A DNA stretch of 64,000 nucleotides from an uncultured Lachnospiraceae bacterium (GCA_934339135.1 CAKRHP010000005.1:62001-126000); one strand, 5' to 3'. Counted from the first letter of the stretch, positions 43,061 through 52,056 are shown. Notes: generated by a model from the sequence alone, not told the origin. Numbers and translations are program-made.

Positions 43061-43330
43061 TCAATTCCGCTTTCGATTTGCATTCTTGATAAATTCAAAT
43101 TGTTTTTTCTGCTGTGGTGTCAGCTGTGCTGAAAAAATTGCAGTTAAGATCTGATTTTCTTCCGGAGTAAACTGAATGTTTTCCTGCTGCATGGTCTGTT
43201 TCCAACGGGTCAGCAGAGGGAGAGCTTCGGTAAGTTTCTTTCCCTGCAGGGAAGCGGCAAGTTGTTCGATCATTTTTTGTTTTTTGGGATCCATAGAACG
43301 AAAAGCTTCGTTTTGCTGCCAAGATTCCAT
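43061..43330 (-). CDS. Small hypothetical protein sharing a C-terminal motif with its neighbour
   Basis: 89 aa, helical, charged and Gln-rich, no signal peptide or membrane segment. No known domain recognised. Its C-terminal FSAQLTPQQKKQFEFI matches FLISQLSPEQQQLFEQF of the protein encoded just upstream, so the two are probably related or interact. Start chosen at ATG 43330, with AGAAAGGA 12 bases upstream; ATG 43342 directly abuts that site. Lies 52 bases downstream of its neighbour on the same strand, probably co-transcribed. Converges with the HAD gene. Confidence 0.65.
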   Translation of the reverse strand: MESWQQNEAFRSMDPKKQKMIEQLAASLQGKKLTEALPLLTRWKQTMQQENIQFTPEENQILTAIFSAQLTPQQKKQFEFIKNANRKRN

Positions 43331-43382
43331 AATGATTACCATTCCTTTCTGTGATCAGCCGGTTGATAGTTCTGTTGAATTA

Positions 43383-43916
43383 TTACTGTTCTTCATCGTT
43401 TCTCGTTTCGTTTGTGAAACTTTGAAATTGTTCAAAAAGCTGCTGTTGTTCCGGGGAAAGCTGTGAGATCAAAAATTCCATAAGATAATTGTTCCCGCCG
43501 GAGTTTCCCATACTGCCTCCAAAGCCTCCCAAAAGCTGTAACAGCATTTGTAGTGGATTGGCGGAGGGCATACCAAGTCCGGCAGCCTGGAGGTCACCGG
43601 GGGCATCAGAGGGACTCTGGGCAGCCATAAACTCCCGGTAATTCCGGAAAAGATGGCTTGCTTTTATAAAATTAAGGATCATCTGAACCAGATCGGATTC
43701 TCTTGGAGTGCAGTATTCCTGCATATGCAGAAGCATCTCCTCCGGCTGGGCAGCTGTTTCGCAGGCTTCCAGATCACCGGCCATGCCGCCTCTGGCGGTG
43801 TTGATCAGACTATTTGCCTGTAGCAGCAGATCCAGAGCATATCGCTGCTGTCCTGACGTGTAGGGCTGGGCGGCGCGGAGCATTGCCATACGCCGTTCTC
43901 TTTCTTCTGTGGTCAT
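43383..43916 (-). CDS. Hypothetical protein, Gly/Asn/Gln-rich C-terminus
   Basis: 177 aa, cytoplasmic by appearance. The first 110 residues look helical (TTEERERRMAMLRAAQPYTS, LDLLLQANSLINTARGG). A Gly/Ser/Asn-rich linker (LLGGFGGSMGNSGGNNY) leads to the motif FLISQLSPEQQQLFEQF shared with the downstream small protein. No family recognised. Start ATG 43916 with AAAGGAG about 8 bases upstream. First gene of the two-gene minus-strand unit, divergent from potA. Confidence 0.65.
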   Translation of the reverse strand: MTTEERERRMAMLRAAQPYTSGQQRYALDLLLQANSLINTARGGMAGDLEACETAAQPEEMLLHMQEYCTPRESDLVQMILNFIKASHLFRNYREFMAAQSPSDAPGDLQAAGLGMPSANPLQMLLQLLGGFGGSMGNSGGNNYLMEFLISQLSPEQQQLFEQFQSFTNETRNDEEQ

Positions 43917-43983
43917 ACGATCGACTCCTTTCTGTCTGTTTTTTGTGCTGTTATATGAATATGCAAAAGGCGGGGAAATATGA

Positions 43984-44011
43984 TTGACAACCATTGCAGA
44001 GATTGTATAAT
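43984..44011 (+). promoter_or_regulatory. sigma-A promoter of potABCD
   Basis: TTGACA (43984-43989), 16-base spacer, TATAAT (44006-44011), about 55 bases before potA. Confidence 0.75.
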
Positions 44012-44066
44012 TATAATGTTACGCAAGGGCAGCTTTCGCTGAAAACAACAGAGAAAAGAGGCACAA

Positions 44067-45140
44067 ATGGCAAATAAATTAATTGACTTGATTGGAATTT
44101 CTAAAAGCTATGGAGATAAAGTAATACTGGATGACTTAAATCTATATTTAAACGAAAACAGATTTTTAACGATTCTGGGTCCCAGTGGATGTGGAAAGAC
44201 GACGACCCTTCGTATTCTGGGAGGCTTTGAGACACCGGATAAAGGAAAAGTGATCTTTGAAGGCAAAGATATTACCATGCTTCCGCCGAATGAGAGACAG
44301 GTCAATACGGTGTTTCAGAAGTATGCACTTTTTACTCATATGAATATTGAGGAAAATATTGCCTTTGGACTGAAAATTAAAAATAAATCAAAAAGCTATA
44401 TCAGAGACAAAGTAAAATATGCGTTAAAGCTGGTGAATCTGGATGGTTATGAAAAGCGGATGCCGGATTCTCTCAGTGGCGGACAGCAGCAGCGTATTGC
44501 CATTGCCAGAGCTATTGTGAATGAACCGAGGGTTCTGCTTCTGGATGAACCTCTTGGTGCTCTGGATCTGAAGCTGCGCCAGGATATGCAGTATGAGCTG
44601 ATCCGGTTAAAGAATGAGCTGGGTATTACCTTTGTATATGTCACTCATGATCAGGAAGAGGCATTGACCATGTCGGATACCATTGTAGTTATGAATCAGG
44701 GCTATATCCAGCAGATCGGTACACCGGAGGATATTTATAATGAGCCGCAGAATGCATTTGTGGCAGATTTTATCGGAGAGAGTAATATTATCGGTTCTAC
44801 GATGGTAGAAGACCGTCTTGTGGACATTCTCGGTACCAGATTTGTCTGTGTGGATGAGGGCTTTGGTAATAACCAGCCGGTGGATGTGGTGATCCGTCCG
44901 GAGGATATTGTATTGACAGAGCCATCAAAGGGGATTATCAAGGGACGGGTGACCTCAGCAATCTTTAAGGGAGTCCACTATGAGATGGAGGTGCAGGCAG
45001 CAGGCTTTGAATGGCTGGTGCACAGCACCGTTTTAAAGGAGCCCGGCAGCGAAGTGGGGATCTGGGTAGATCCGTTTAATATTCAGATCATGCACAAGCC
45101 GGAATCGGAGGACGAGGAGCAGGAGCATTACGAGGATTAA
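44067..45140 (+). CDS. potA: Spermidine/putrescine ABC transporter ATP-binding protein
   Basis: 357 aa ATPase of the polyamine importer. Walker [11 protein letters not shown]-loop [11 protein letters not shown], signature LSGGQQQR, Walker [13 protein letters not shown], switch [10 protein letters not shown]-terminal TOBE domain follows ([16 protein letters not shown]). ATG 44067 behind AGAGGCACAA. First gene of potABCD: all four genes are contiguous, overlapping or nearly so, and in the usual order. Confidence 0.95.
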   Translation: MANKLIDLIGISKSYGDKVILDDLNLYLNENRFLTILGPSGCGKTTTLRILGGFETPDKGKVIFEGKDITMLPPNERQVNTVFQKYALFTHMNIEENIAFGLKIKNKSKSYIRDKVKYALKLVNLDGYEKRMPDSLSGGQQQRIAIARAIVNEPRVLLLDEPLGALDLKLRQDMQYELIRLKNELGITFVYVTHDQEEALTMSDTIVVMNQGYIQQIGTPEDIYNEPQNAFVADFIGESNIIGSTMVEDRLVDILGTRFVCVDEGFGNNQPVDVVIRPEDIVLTEPSKGIIKGRVTSAIFKGVHYEMEVQAAGFEWLVHSTVLKEPGSEVGIWVDPFNIQIMHKPESEDEEQEHYED

Positions 45141-45168
45141 GCAGAGGAGCAAAGATGGAGGAATAGAC

Positions 45169-45996
45169 ATGAAGAGATTCGGAAAAAGACTTCTGGCAGG
45201 GCCCTATCTGATGTGGATGCTGCTTTTTACTGTAGTTCCGCTGGTTCTGCTGGTTTACAATGCATTTACGGGAACGGACGGCTCCTTTACATTTTCCAAC
45301 GTGGCGGCAATCCTTGATCCGGTCAATGGGAAACCGTTTCTTCGCAGTATTGGGATGTCTTTACTGGTAACGGTGATCTGTCTGGTGCTTTCCTTTCCGC
45401 TGGCATTGATCCTGCGGAAATGTTCCAGCAATAAAAACAGCTTTATTGTAATGATATTTATCCTTCCTATGTGGATGAATTTCATGTTGAGAACGTTAGC
45501 ATGGCGACTGATCTTATTAAACAACGGTATATTAAATCAGATTTTAACGACACTTGGCTTCGGAAAAGTTCATCTGATGAATACGATCTGGGCTGTCATT
45601 CTGGGGACGGTATATGATTATCTGCCGTTTATGGTGCTTCCAATCTATAATGCACTGGTCAAGATTGACAATGATGTGATCCATGCGGCACAGGATCTGG
45701 GTGCCGGCCGGTGGACAATCCTTCGGCGGATCATTATCCCGTTGAGTATTCCGGGTGTGGTCAGTGGTATCACCATGGTAATGGTGCCGTCCATCAGTGA
45801 GTTTGTCATTGCATCCATGCTGGGAGGAGGAAAGGTGTATTTGATCGGAAATGTCATTGAGCAGGCATTTAATTCGGGCTATGCGGATATTCATGCCGGA
45901 TCTGGTCTGTCTTTAAGCCTTATGGTACTCATCGTGATCAGCATGGTGATCTACCGGTTCTTTGACGGAGAGGAGGGGGAGAACAGTTTATGGTAA
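45169..45996 (+). CDS. potB: Spermidine/putrescine ABC transporter permease PotB
   Basis: 275 aa, six helices. The coupling motif VIHAAQDLGAGRWTILRRIIIP is the PotB/PotH EAA loop, followed by IPGVVSGITMVMVPSISEFVIASMLGG, a family signature. ATG 45169 follows GGAGGAATAGAC. Pairs with PotC; overlaps it by seven bases. Confidence 0.94.
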   Translation: MKRFGKRLLAGPYLMWMLLFTVVPLVLLVYNAFTGTDGSFTFSNVAAILDPVNGKPFLRSIGMSLLVTVICLVLSFPLALILRKCSSNKNSFIVMIFILPMWMNFMLRTLAWRLILLNNGILNQILTTLGFGKVHLMNTIWAVILGTVYDYLPFMVLPIYNALVKIDNDVIHAAQDLGAGRWTILRRIIIPLSIPGVVSGITMVMVPSISEFVIASMLGGGKVYLIGNVIEQAFNSGYADIHAGSGLSLSLMVLIVISMVIYRFFDGEEGENSLW

Positions 45997-46817
45997 AACA
46001 GAAAGCGATTGATACGGCTTCAAGGATTTATCTGGTTTTTGCATTGATCCTGCTGTATCTGCCGATCCTTATATTGATCATATCATCCTTTAATGCATCG
46101 CCACGGAATAAAGCGGTCTGGGGAGGATTTTCCCTGGAGGGATATGGAAAGCTTCTCCATAATGATGTGATCATGCAGGCATTAGGAACAACGCTTCTTC
46201 TGGCGGCAGGAGCGGCACTTGTCTCTACGGTGCTTGGGACCATGGCGTGTATTGGTATGCTTGGCATGAAGAAGCGTTCCAGAACCTGGTTTATGGGACT
46301 GACCAATATCCCGATGCTAAATGCGGATATTGTCACCGGCGTGGCGTTGATGCTTTTGTTTTCCCGATTTGTGGATCTGAGCTTCTGGACCATGCTGATC
46401 GCTCATATTACGCTGATCATACCTTATGTGGTGCTTTGTGTGCAGCCAAAGGTGATGCATATGAATACCAGTATGTATGAAGCCGCTCTGGATCTGGGAG
46501 CATCTCCGGCGTATGCATTCTGGAAGGTAGTGCTTCCGGAGCTGGTGCCGGGTATTGTGGCAGGGTTTATGCTTTCCTTTACCATGTCTCTGGATGATTT
46601 TTCGGTGACATATTTTACAAAAGCACCGGGAATCCATACCATGTCTACGATGATCAATGCGGAATACCGTAAGGGCATTCAGACAGAGCTTTATGCATTA
46701 TCAACGATTGTTTTTGGGTTAGTATTGCTGGCGCTTTTTCTGATGAACCGGAAAGCATGGAAAAAGGTGGATAGTGTTCGAGGCAGGAAGGGAGGCAGAC
46801 AGCGTGAAAAGGCATAA
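45990..46817 (+). CDS. potC: Spermidine/putrescine ABC transporter permease PotC
   Basis: 275 aa, six helices. The EAA loop is MYEAALDLGASPAYAFWKVVLPEL, followed by SFTMSLDDFSVTYFTKAPG, diagnostic of PotC. Start ATG 45990 with GGGGGAGAA upstream. It overlaps both neighbours (potB by seven bases, potD by 14), so stoichiometric translation is likely. Confidence 0.94.
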   Translation: MVKQKAIDTASRIYLVFALILLYLPILILIISSFNASPRNKAVWGGFSLEGYGKLLHNDVIMQALGTTLLLAAGAALVSTVLGTMACIGMLGMKKRSRTWFMGLTNIPMLNADIVTGVALMLLFSRFVDLSFWTMLIAHITLIIPYVVLCVQPKVMHMNTSMYEAALDLGASPAYAFWKVVLPELVPGIVAGFMLSFTMSLDDFSVTYFTKAPGIHTMSTMINAEYRKGIQTELYALSTIVFGLVLLALFLMNRKAWKKVDSVRGRKGGRQREKA

Positions 46818-47886
46818 TAGGATGTGGAAGAAATGTACGGCGGCGGGGATGTCAGTGCTTTTAGCGGCCTCCGGACTGCTTACCGCATGCGGTACTTCCG
46901 GACAAAAAGCGGAGAAACGGATCGTAGTATTTAACTACGGAGATTACATTGACAGGGATGTATTAAAGGAATTTGAGAAAGAGACAGGGATTTCGGTGGC
47001 ATATGAGGAGTTTCTGACACCGGAAGCCATGTATACCAAATACAAAAACGGCACGATCCATTACGACCTGATCTGCTGTTCCGATTATATGCTGGATAAA
47101 ATGATTCAGGAAAAGGATGTACGCAAAATTAATATGGATCAGCTGAAATATGCCGGAAATATCGGGGAAACCTATTGGAAATTATCCCGGAATTTTGATC
47201 CGGATAATTCTTACAGTGTTCCGTATTTCTGGGGGACGGTAGGTATCTTATATAATCCGAAGCTGCTTGATTTTACACCGGACAGCTGGAAGGATCTGTG
47301 GAGAAAGGATTACAAAGATAATGTCATCATGCAGGACAGTGTCAGGGACAGTTTTGTGCCGGCACTGCGTCAGCTTGGTTATTCGATCAATACCACAGAT
47401 AAAAAGCAGTTAAAGGAGGCTCAGAAGCTTTTGCTGGAGCAGAAGGATCTGGTACAGTCCTATCTGGTGGATGAAGTGCGGGATGATATGGCGAACGAGC
47501 AGGCAGCCATGGCAGTGATCTATTCCGGAGAGGCGGGACTTGCCAGAGATTACAATGAGGATCTGGAGTTTGTGGTGCCAAAGGAAGGTTCCGATGTCTG
47601 GATGGACAGCTGGGTGATCCCGAAGGACGGAGAGAATTATGAGGGAGCATTACAATTCCTGGATTTTCTCTGCCGGAAGGATATCGCCGGGAAGAATTTT
47701 GAGTATGTATATTACTCTACGCCAAATACGGCAGTTCTGGATGCGATCGATCCGGAGGAAAAGGCAGACGATCCGGTGATCTTCCAGTCGGAGGACGTGG
47801 TAAAAAATTGTGAGATGTTCCGTTATCTTGGAAAGGATATGGAGGAGTATTATAATTATATGTGGAAACAGTTGAAGGCATATTGA
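46804..47886 (+). CDS. potD: Spermidine/putrescine-binding lipoprotein PotD
   Basis: 360 aa extracellular polyamine receptor. The signal peptide ends in lipobox LTAC with Cys29. The mature protein starts IVVFNYGDYIDRDVLKEFEKE and includes YDLICCSDYMLDKMI, VPYFWGTVGILYN and the conserved FLDFLCRKDIAGKNFEYVYY. Start chosen at GTG 46804, with GGAGG 8 bases upstream; ATG 46822 would shorten the positively charged n-region. Last gene of potABCD. Confidence 0.93.
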   Translation: MKRHNRMWKKCTAAGMSVLLAASGLLTACGTSGQKAEKRIVVFNYGDYIDRDVLKEFEKETGISVAYEEFLTPEAMYTKYKNGTIHYDLICCSDYMLDKMIQEKDVRKINMDQLKYAGNIGETYWKLSRNFDPDNSYSVPYFWGTVGILYNPKLLDFTPDSWKDLWRKDYKDNVIMQDSVRDSFVPALRQLGYSINTTDKKQLKEAQKLLLEQKDLVQSYLVDEVRDDMANEQAAMAVIYSGEAGLARDYNEDLEFVVPKEGSDVWMDSWVIPKDGENYEGALQFLDFLCRKDIAGKNFEYVYYSTPNTAVLDAIDPEEKADDPVIFQSEDVVKNCEMFRYLGKDMEEYYNYMWKQLKAY

Positions 47887-47962
47887 AAGGGGATTGAAAA
47901 GCCATGCAAATGCGTGGTAAAATAAAAGTAATATAATGTGATGAGCAGGAGGTTGAACCGGT

Positions 47963-49690
47963 ATGAAACGTGATAAGAAACCAGAAAAAGAAAAAATTGT
48001 CCGAAAAGACAAGGTTACTTTTTTACACTCTCTGAAGTTTCGGATATCATTGCTGACAGCGGGTGCGGTTATTATTGCAGCAGTGATCATATTGGCATTA
48101 GTGATTCCGGAGGCCAAAAGTACACTTCTGGATCAGACGAAAAGCTATCTGCATGATGTGACCGTAAGCAACGGCGCAACATTGGAAATGATGAGAAAGC
48201 AGATCAAGCTTAAGGATCCTGAGGCATTAAAGAGTTCTTTTCAGAATGTGGGACTGGATGGTATTGAATCCAGCTATGCATATGTTGTAACAGCCGATGG
48301 TACCATGCAGTATCATCCAACGGCAGACAAGATCGGAAAGCCGGTGGAGAATGCAGTGATCAAGGGTGTCGTTGCACAGATGGCGCAGGGCAAGAGACCG
48401 GAGGCACAGGTGGAGTCCTATGATTTTAACGGAGTACAGAAGTATGCGGCATACTATGTAGATGAGGCATGCTCCTCTGTATTGGTGGTTTCTGCGGATA
48501 AGAGTGAGATCATGGCACCATTGAATAAAGTTACATATATCAGCATCGGAGCCTCTGTAGCAGTGATCATCGTTATGATGCTCGCATCTCTTGTATTGAT
48601 CTCTGTCAGTCTGCGTCCGATCAGCAAAATTTCTGCGATCGTGGGCAAAATGTCACGCATGGACTTCACTCCGACTCCGGGTTCTGAGAAGTTAGTCAGC
48701 CGTAAGGATGAGACGGGAGTGATGGGCCGTTCTGTGGCAGATCTCCGTCGGGAGCTGGTTGCTATGGTGGAGGAGATCCAGCAGAAGAGTTCTGATCTTT
48801 TTAGTGCATCGGAGCGTCTGGATAAGGATGCTTCCGAAACGGCCAAAACGGTTTCCCAGGTGGAAAATGCGGTGGGCGATATTGCCACCGGAGCAACAAA
48901 TCAGGCACAGGAGACACAGAATGCCACAGAGCATGTCATCCATATGGGTAACATGATCGAGGAAACCAACCGGGAAGCAGAGCTTCTGGAAAATAATTCC
49001 AAGAGCATGAAAAACTCCAGTGATCATGCGATGACCATTTTAAGTGAACTGATGTCTGTCAATGAGCGGACCAAGACATCTATTGAGGAAATTTATGAAC
49101 AGACGAATATTACCAATGCGTCGGCTCAGAAGATCAAAGAAGCAACCGCTCTGATCGCTTCCATCGCAGAGGAGACCAATCTGTTATCCCTCAATGCATC
49201 AATTGAGGCGGCGAGAGCAGGAGAGCAGGGAAGAGGCTTTGCGGTAGTGGCTTCCCAGATCCAGAAGCTGGCAGAGCAGTCCAATGAGTCGGCAAGCCAG
49301 ATCGCGGAGATCACTTCTGCATTGATCAAGGATTCTACCACGGCAGTGGAGACCATGCAGCAGGTTCGTGTTATTATGGACGAGCAGAGCGACAAAATGA
49401 CACAGACGGACGAGATGTTCCGGCAGGTGGACAAAGGTGTTTCCAATGCAATGGACAGTGTCGTCAATATTACAGGCAGAACAGAAAATCTGGATGATTC
49501 AAGAAGCAAGGTGGTTGATGTAGTTCAGAATCTGTCTGCGATCGCGGAGGAGAATGCGGCAAGCAGTCAGGAGACATCTGCTTCGGTTGCAGAGGTTGGA
49601 AATATCGTGATCGATATTTCAGACAATGCAGCACAGCTGAAAGATATTGCATATGGACTGGAGCAGAGTGTGAAGAAAATCCGCTTATAG
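47963..49690 (+). CDS. Methyl-accepting chemotaxis protein
   Basis: 575 aa intact chemoreceptor. TM1 spans about residues 30-50. The extracytoplasmic sensor (about 55-185) is Cache-like ([21 protein letters not shown]). TM2 is about 192-213, with a HAMP domain after it, then a long coiled coil. The CheA-binding tip is [33 protein letters not shown] and is complete, unlike the remnant at 5.3-6.1 kb. ATG 47963 follows AGGAGG. The ligand is unknown; the location after potD could suggest polyamines but the gene has its own leader. Confidence 0.93.
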   Translation: MKRDKKPEKEKIVRKDKVTFLHSLKFRISLLTAGAVIIAAVIILALVIPEAKSTLLDQTKSYLHDVTVSNGATLEMMRKQIKLKDPEALKSSFQNVGLDGIESSYAYVVTADGTMQYHPTADKIGKPVENAVIKGVVAQMAQGKRPEAQVESYDFNGVQKYAAYYVDEACSSVLVVSADKSEIMAPLNKVTYISIGASVAVIIVMMLASLVLISVSLRPISKISAIVGKMSRMDFTPTPGSEKLVSRKDETGVMGRSVADLRRELVAMVEEIQQKSSDLFSASERLDKDASETAKTVSQVENAVGDIATGATNQAQETQNATEHVIHMGNMIEETNREAELLENNSKSMKNSSDHAMTILSELMSVNERTKTSIEEIYEQTNITNASAQKIKEATALIASIAEETNLLSLNASIEAARAGEQGRGFAVVASQIQKLAEQSNESASQIAEITSALIKDSTTAVETMQQVRVIMDEQSDKMTQTDEMFRQVDKGVSNAMDSVVNITGRTENLDDSRSKVVDVVQNLSAIAEENAASSQETSASVAEVGNIVIDISDNAAQLKDIAYGLEQSVKKIRL

Positions 49691-49725
49691 CATAAAATGT
49701 TTCCGAAAGGAAACCCATTGAAAAT

Positions 49726-49772
49726 AACGCAGCAGGAATGTGCTTATGTAGAATTTCTGCTGCGTTTATCTG
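49726..49772 (+). terminator. Intrinsic terminator after the chemoreceptor gene
   Basis: AACGCAGCAG / CTGCTGCGTT perfect 10-bp stem with a long loop, followed by TATCTGTT. Confidence 0.65.
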
Positions 49773-49850
49773 TTCTGTATACATTTCAAGGGCAGATATG
49801 GTATGATAAAAGAAAAATCTGAAAATGTAAACGAAAGGTACGGTATTACA

Positions 49851-50954
49851 ATGGCAGGATCTACATTTGGAACGATATTTAAAGTAACCACATGGGGAGA
49901 GTCCCACGGAAAGGGTGTTGGTGTGGTCGTGGACGGCTGTCCGGCAGGATTGGAGTTAGATGAGCAGAAGATACAGCAGTATCTGAACCGCAGAAAACCG
50001 GGGCAGACGAGATATTCCACTCCCCGGAAAGAGGAGGATCTGGTGGAGATCCAGTCCGGTGTATTTGAAGGGAAAACCACGGGAACCCCGATCTCTCTGG
50101 TCGTTTATAATAAGACACAGCGTTCAGGAGATTATTCCGAGATTGCCGGTTATTACCGTCCGGGGCATGCAGATTATACTTTTGACCAAAAGTATGGTTT
50201 CCGGGATTATCGGGGTGGCGGCCGTTCTTCCGGACGGGAGACGATCGGCAGAGTAGCTGCGGGAGCGATTGCGGAGGAGCTGTTAAAGAGTATGGGGATA
50301 CAGGTGCAGGCATACACGAAAAGCATCGGAGATATTTCTATCGATGATGGGAAAGCATCTCTGGACAATATCATGAAAAGTCCTCTTTATATGCCGGACC
50401 TGGAAGCATCCGAAAAGGCAGAGATCCTTTTGGAACAGAAAATGCAGGAACAGGATTCTGCAGGCGGTGTGATCGAATGTATTGTAAAGGGAATGCCTGC
50501 CGGGATTGGAGAGCCGGTTTTTGAAAAGCTGGATGCGAATCTGGCAAAGGCAGTGATGTCCATTGGAGCCGTAAAGGGGATTGAGATCGGAGATGGTTTT
50601 GCGGCAGCGCAGTCTTTTGGTTCGGAGAATAATGATTTCTTCTGTACAGGGAGGGATGGAAAGATTGTGAAAGCAACAAATCATGCCGGTGGTATTCTGG
50701 GAGGCATGAGTGATGGCAGTGACATCATACTCCGGGCTGCCATTAAACCGACCCCGTCCATAGCCAGACAGCAGCAGACGGTTAATCGTGATGGGGAGGA
50801 GATTGGCATTTCCATTAAAGGCCGTCATGATCCGATCATTGTGCCAAGAGCCGTTGTGGTTGTGGAGGCGATGACTGCTATCTGCGTATTGGATATGATT
50901 CTTTTGGGGATGACATCCAGGCTTGACCGGATTCAGGATTTTTGGAAAAATTAA
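49851..50954 (+). CDS. aroC: Chorismate synthase
   Basis: 367 aa FMN-dependent enzyme making chorismate from EPSP, the last shikimate step. Signatures: TTWGESHGKGVGVVVDGCPAG, RRKPGQ, GHADYTFDQKYG, DYRGGGRSSGRETIGRVAAGA, NHAGGILGGMSDG and AIKPTPSIARQQQTV. Start chosen at ATG 49851 (MAGSTFGTIFKV), with GAAAGG upstream; the frame opens at 49803 without support. A strong terminator follows. Confidence 0.96.
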   Translation: MAGSTFGTIFKVTTWGESHGKGVGVVVDGCPAGLELDEQKIQQYLNRRKPGQTRYSTPRKEEDLVEIQSGVFEGKTTGTPISLVVYNKTQRSGDYSEIAGYYRPGHADYTFDQKYGFRDYRGGGRSSGRETIGRVAAGAIAEELLKSMGIQVQAYTKSIGDISIDDGKASLDNIMKSPLYMPDLEASEKAEILLEQKMQEQDSAGGVIECIVKGMPAGIGEPVFEKLDANLAKAVMSIGAVKGIEIGDGFAAAQSFGSENNDFFCTGRDGKIVKATNHAGGILGGMSDGSDIILRAAIKPTPSIARQQQTVNRDGEEIGISIKGRHDPIIVPRAVVVVEAMTAICVLDMILLGMTSRLDRIQDFWKN

Positions 50955-50955
50955 A

Positions 50956-50998
50956 AATACTTCTAAGACTGCGAGTCTGCAGCCTTAGAAGTATTCCT
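50956..50998. terminator. Intrinsic terminator between aroC and the Cys-rich gene
   Basis: Perfect 12-bp stem AATACTTCTAAG / CTTAGAAGTATT. It has flanking A and T runs and can serve both convergent genes. Confidence 0.8.
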
Positions 50999-51018
50999 GT
51001 TTCCCAAATACGTATTTT

Positions 51019-51222
51019 TTAGAAACCGTTCCCGCAACAGCAGCAGAGGATCAGGATCCAAAGGATGGAATTACAGCCACAACCGTCACCATTTCCAAAA
51101 CCACCAAATCCATTGTTGCCGTTACCACAACAGCAGCAAAGGAGAAGAAGGATGATGATCCAGCTGCATCCTCCATTGTCAGAACATCCGCCGCCACAAC
51201 CGGTTGCTGTTAAATCGCTCAT
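51019..51222 (-). CDS. Small Cys/Gly/Asn-rich protein (chorion class high-cysteine-like)
   Basis: 67 aa. MSDLTATGCGGGCSDNGG is followed by a hydrophobic stretch WIIILLLLCCCCGNG, a Gly/Asn/Phe linker and a second, similar block WILILCCCCGNGF. Matches the family that automated annotation calls chorion class high-cysteine HCB protein 13 in Lachnospiraceae; that name reflects composition, not insect homology. Start ATG 51222, with GGAGG 7 bases upstream. A sigma-K-like promoter lies at 51301-51275, so a spore-coat role in the mother cell is inferred. Paralogue of 51765-51980. Confidence 0.8.
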   Translation of the reverse strand: MSDLTATGCGGGCSDNGGCSWIIILLLLCCCCGNGNNGFGGFGNGDGCGCNSILWILILCCCCGNGF

Positions 51223-51274
51223 GAAAACCTCCATTCTGTCATGATTCATTGACAGAGAATTATATTTACAATTT

Positions 51275-51301
51275 CATACTATGTCTTTATGCTTGGACAG
51301 T
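51275..51301 (-). promoter_or_regulatory. sigma-K-like promoter of Cys-rich gene 1
   Basis: On the minus strand AC (51301-51300), exactly 16 bases, CATAGTATG (51283-51275) against the consensus AC-N16-CATAnnnTA: one mismatch at the last base. The 15-base block GGAAACTGTCCAAGC around the -35 is identical in the promoter of the paralogue at 52030-52056. Confidence 0.6.
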
Positions 51302-51326
51302 TTCCGGATTTTTTCAGAGAAATGAG

Positions 51327-51353
51327 ACAAAATGGATCCGGCTGCATATTATA
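51327..51353 (+). promoter_or_regulatory. sigma-K-like promoter of the 59-residue gene
   Basis: AC (51327-51328), exactly 16 bases, CATATTATA (51345-51353): full match to AC-N16-CATAnnnTA. It is back to back with the minus-strand promoter at 51275-51301. Confidence 0.6.
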
Positions 51354-51393
51354 ATATAAATCAGGAGTATTGGCGAAGAGATTTACATATTAT

Positions 51394-51459
51394 ATGAAGC
51401 TGTCATTACATAATGATCTGCTGGGTATGATTCCCGGGGATAGATTGGAGGCAGTATGA
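51394..51459 (+). CDS. Possible 21-residue leader ORF
   Basis: ATG at 51394 opens 21 codons ending in TGA at 51457-51459, which overlaps the ATG of the next gene (ATGA). No clear ribosome-binding site precedes it. It may be a chance frame or the end of a short coupled peptide. Confidence 0.2.
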   Translation: MKLSLHNDLLGMIPGDRLEAV

Positions 51460-51635
51460 GATACTTTTATTATGGTGTGGAAAAAGGAAAAGAATCCATG
51501 CCGTCGGGACATGGAATGGAAAATAGGAGAAATGTCAAAAGAGAGGATGATCTTGTTATCGAGGAGGATACGATTTATGAGATCGACCGGGAGTGTGAAG
51601 CATGTCGTCAGAGAATTATGAAGGGCCGATGGTAG
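51456..51635 (+). CDS. 59-residue hypothetical protein under a sigma-K-like promoter
   Basis: Begins MRYFYYGVEKGKESMPSGHG, is highly charged, and carries two cysteines near the end in ECEACRQRIM. No signal peptide, membrane segment or known domain. GGAGG lies about 5 bases upstream of ATG 51456, and the frame is clean to TAG at 51633-51635. Placed between the two divergent Cys-rich genes and behind a perfect sigma-K-like promoter, so a late sporulation role is inferred. At 59 residues it falls under the usual gene-calling length limit. Confidence 0.6.
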   Translation: MRYFYYGVEKGKESMPSGHGMENRRNVKREDDLVIEEDTIYEIDRECEACRQRIMKGRW

Positions 51636-51687
51636 AAGTGTGAGGGAAAAATGCCTGGTCGGGAAACGGCTGACTGAAACAGGCAAA

Positions 51688-51746
51688 AGGCCACCCCGAA
51701 GGGTGGCCTGAAAGTTGGCATCCGGACAAGGATCAACTGTCCGGAT
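51688..51746. terminator. Two hairpins between convergent small genes
   Basis: AGGCCACCC-CGAA-GGGTGGCCT (51688-51709), a perfect 9-bp stem with tetraloop, then ATCCGGACA-N9-TGTCCGGAT (51720-51746), also perfect. Neither has a strong T run. Probably terminators or 3'-end stabilisers for 51456-51635 and 51765-51980. Confidence 0.5.
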
Positions 51747-51764
51747 CAGATGGATGATGTGCTT

Positions 51765-51980
51765 TTAGAAGCCGTTACCACAGCAGCACAGGATAAGTAA
51801 GATCCAGATAATGGAACTGCAGCAGCTGTCGCCACATCCGTTTCCGAAACCGCCAAAACCACTGTTGCCATTACCGCAGCAGCAGCACAGGAGAAGCAGG
51901 ATAATGATCCAGCTGCATCCTCCTTCGTTGCCATTGTTACTGCATCCACATCCACAATCGGTTGCTGCTAAGTCACTCAT
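51765..51980 (-). CDS. Small Cys/Gly-rich protein, paralogue of 51019-51222
   Basis: 71 aa. MSDLAATDCGCGCSNNGNEG, then WIIILLLLCCCCGNG, a Gly/Phe/Asn linker and WILLILCCCGNGF: the same plan as the paralogue, with three extra cysteines in the linker. Start ATG 51980 with GGAGG upstream; the frame opens at 52001 without support. The upstream region shares a 15-base identical block and a full sigma-K-like promoter. Probably structural: Cys-rich proteins can be disulfide cross-linked in spore coats. Confidence 0.8.
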   Translation of the reverse strand: MSDLAATDCGCGCSNNGNEGGCSWIIILLLLCCCCGNGNSGFGGFGNGCGDSCCSSIIWILLILCCCGNGF

Positions 51981-52029
51981 TGAATACCTCCGTTCTGTCA
52001 TTTTATATGACAGGATATATATACATTTT

Positions 52030-52056
52030 TAACCTATGCAGGCTAGCTTGGACAGT
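52030..52056 (-). promoter_or_regulatory. sigma-K-like promoter of Cys-rich gene 2
   Basis: On the minus strand AC (52056-52055), exactly 16 bases, CATAGGTTA (52038-52030): full match to AC-N16-CATAnnnTA. The -35 lies in a TTGGA-N5-TCCAA dyad. Confidence 0.65.

Noticed and set aside
43917..44000. sigma-E promoter for the hypothetical gene pair at 43.1-43.9 kb
   Set aside because: A TCATATT and a CATATTCA are present, but the spacing is 13 rather than 14-15 and the last base of the -10 does not fit.
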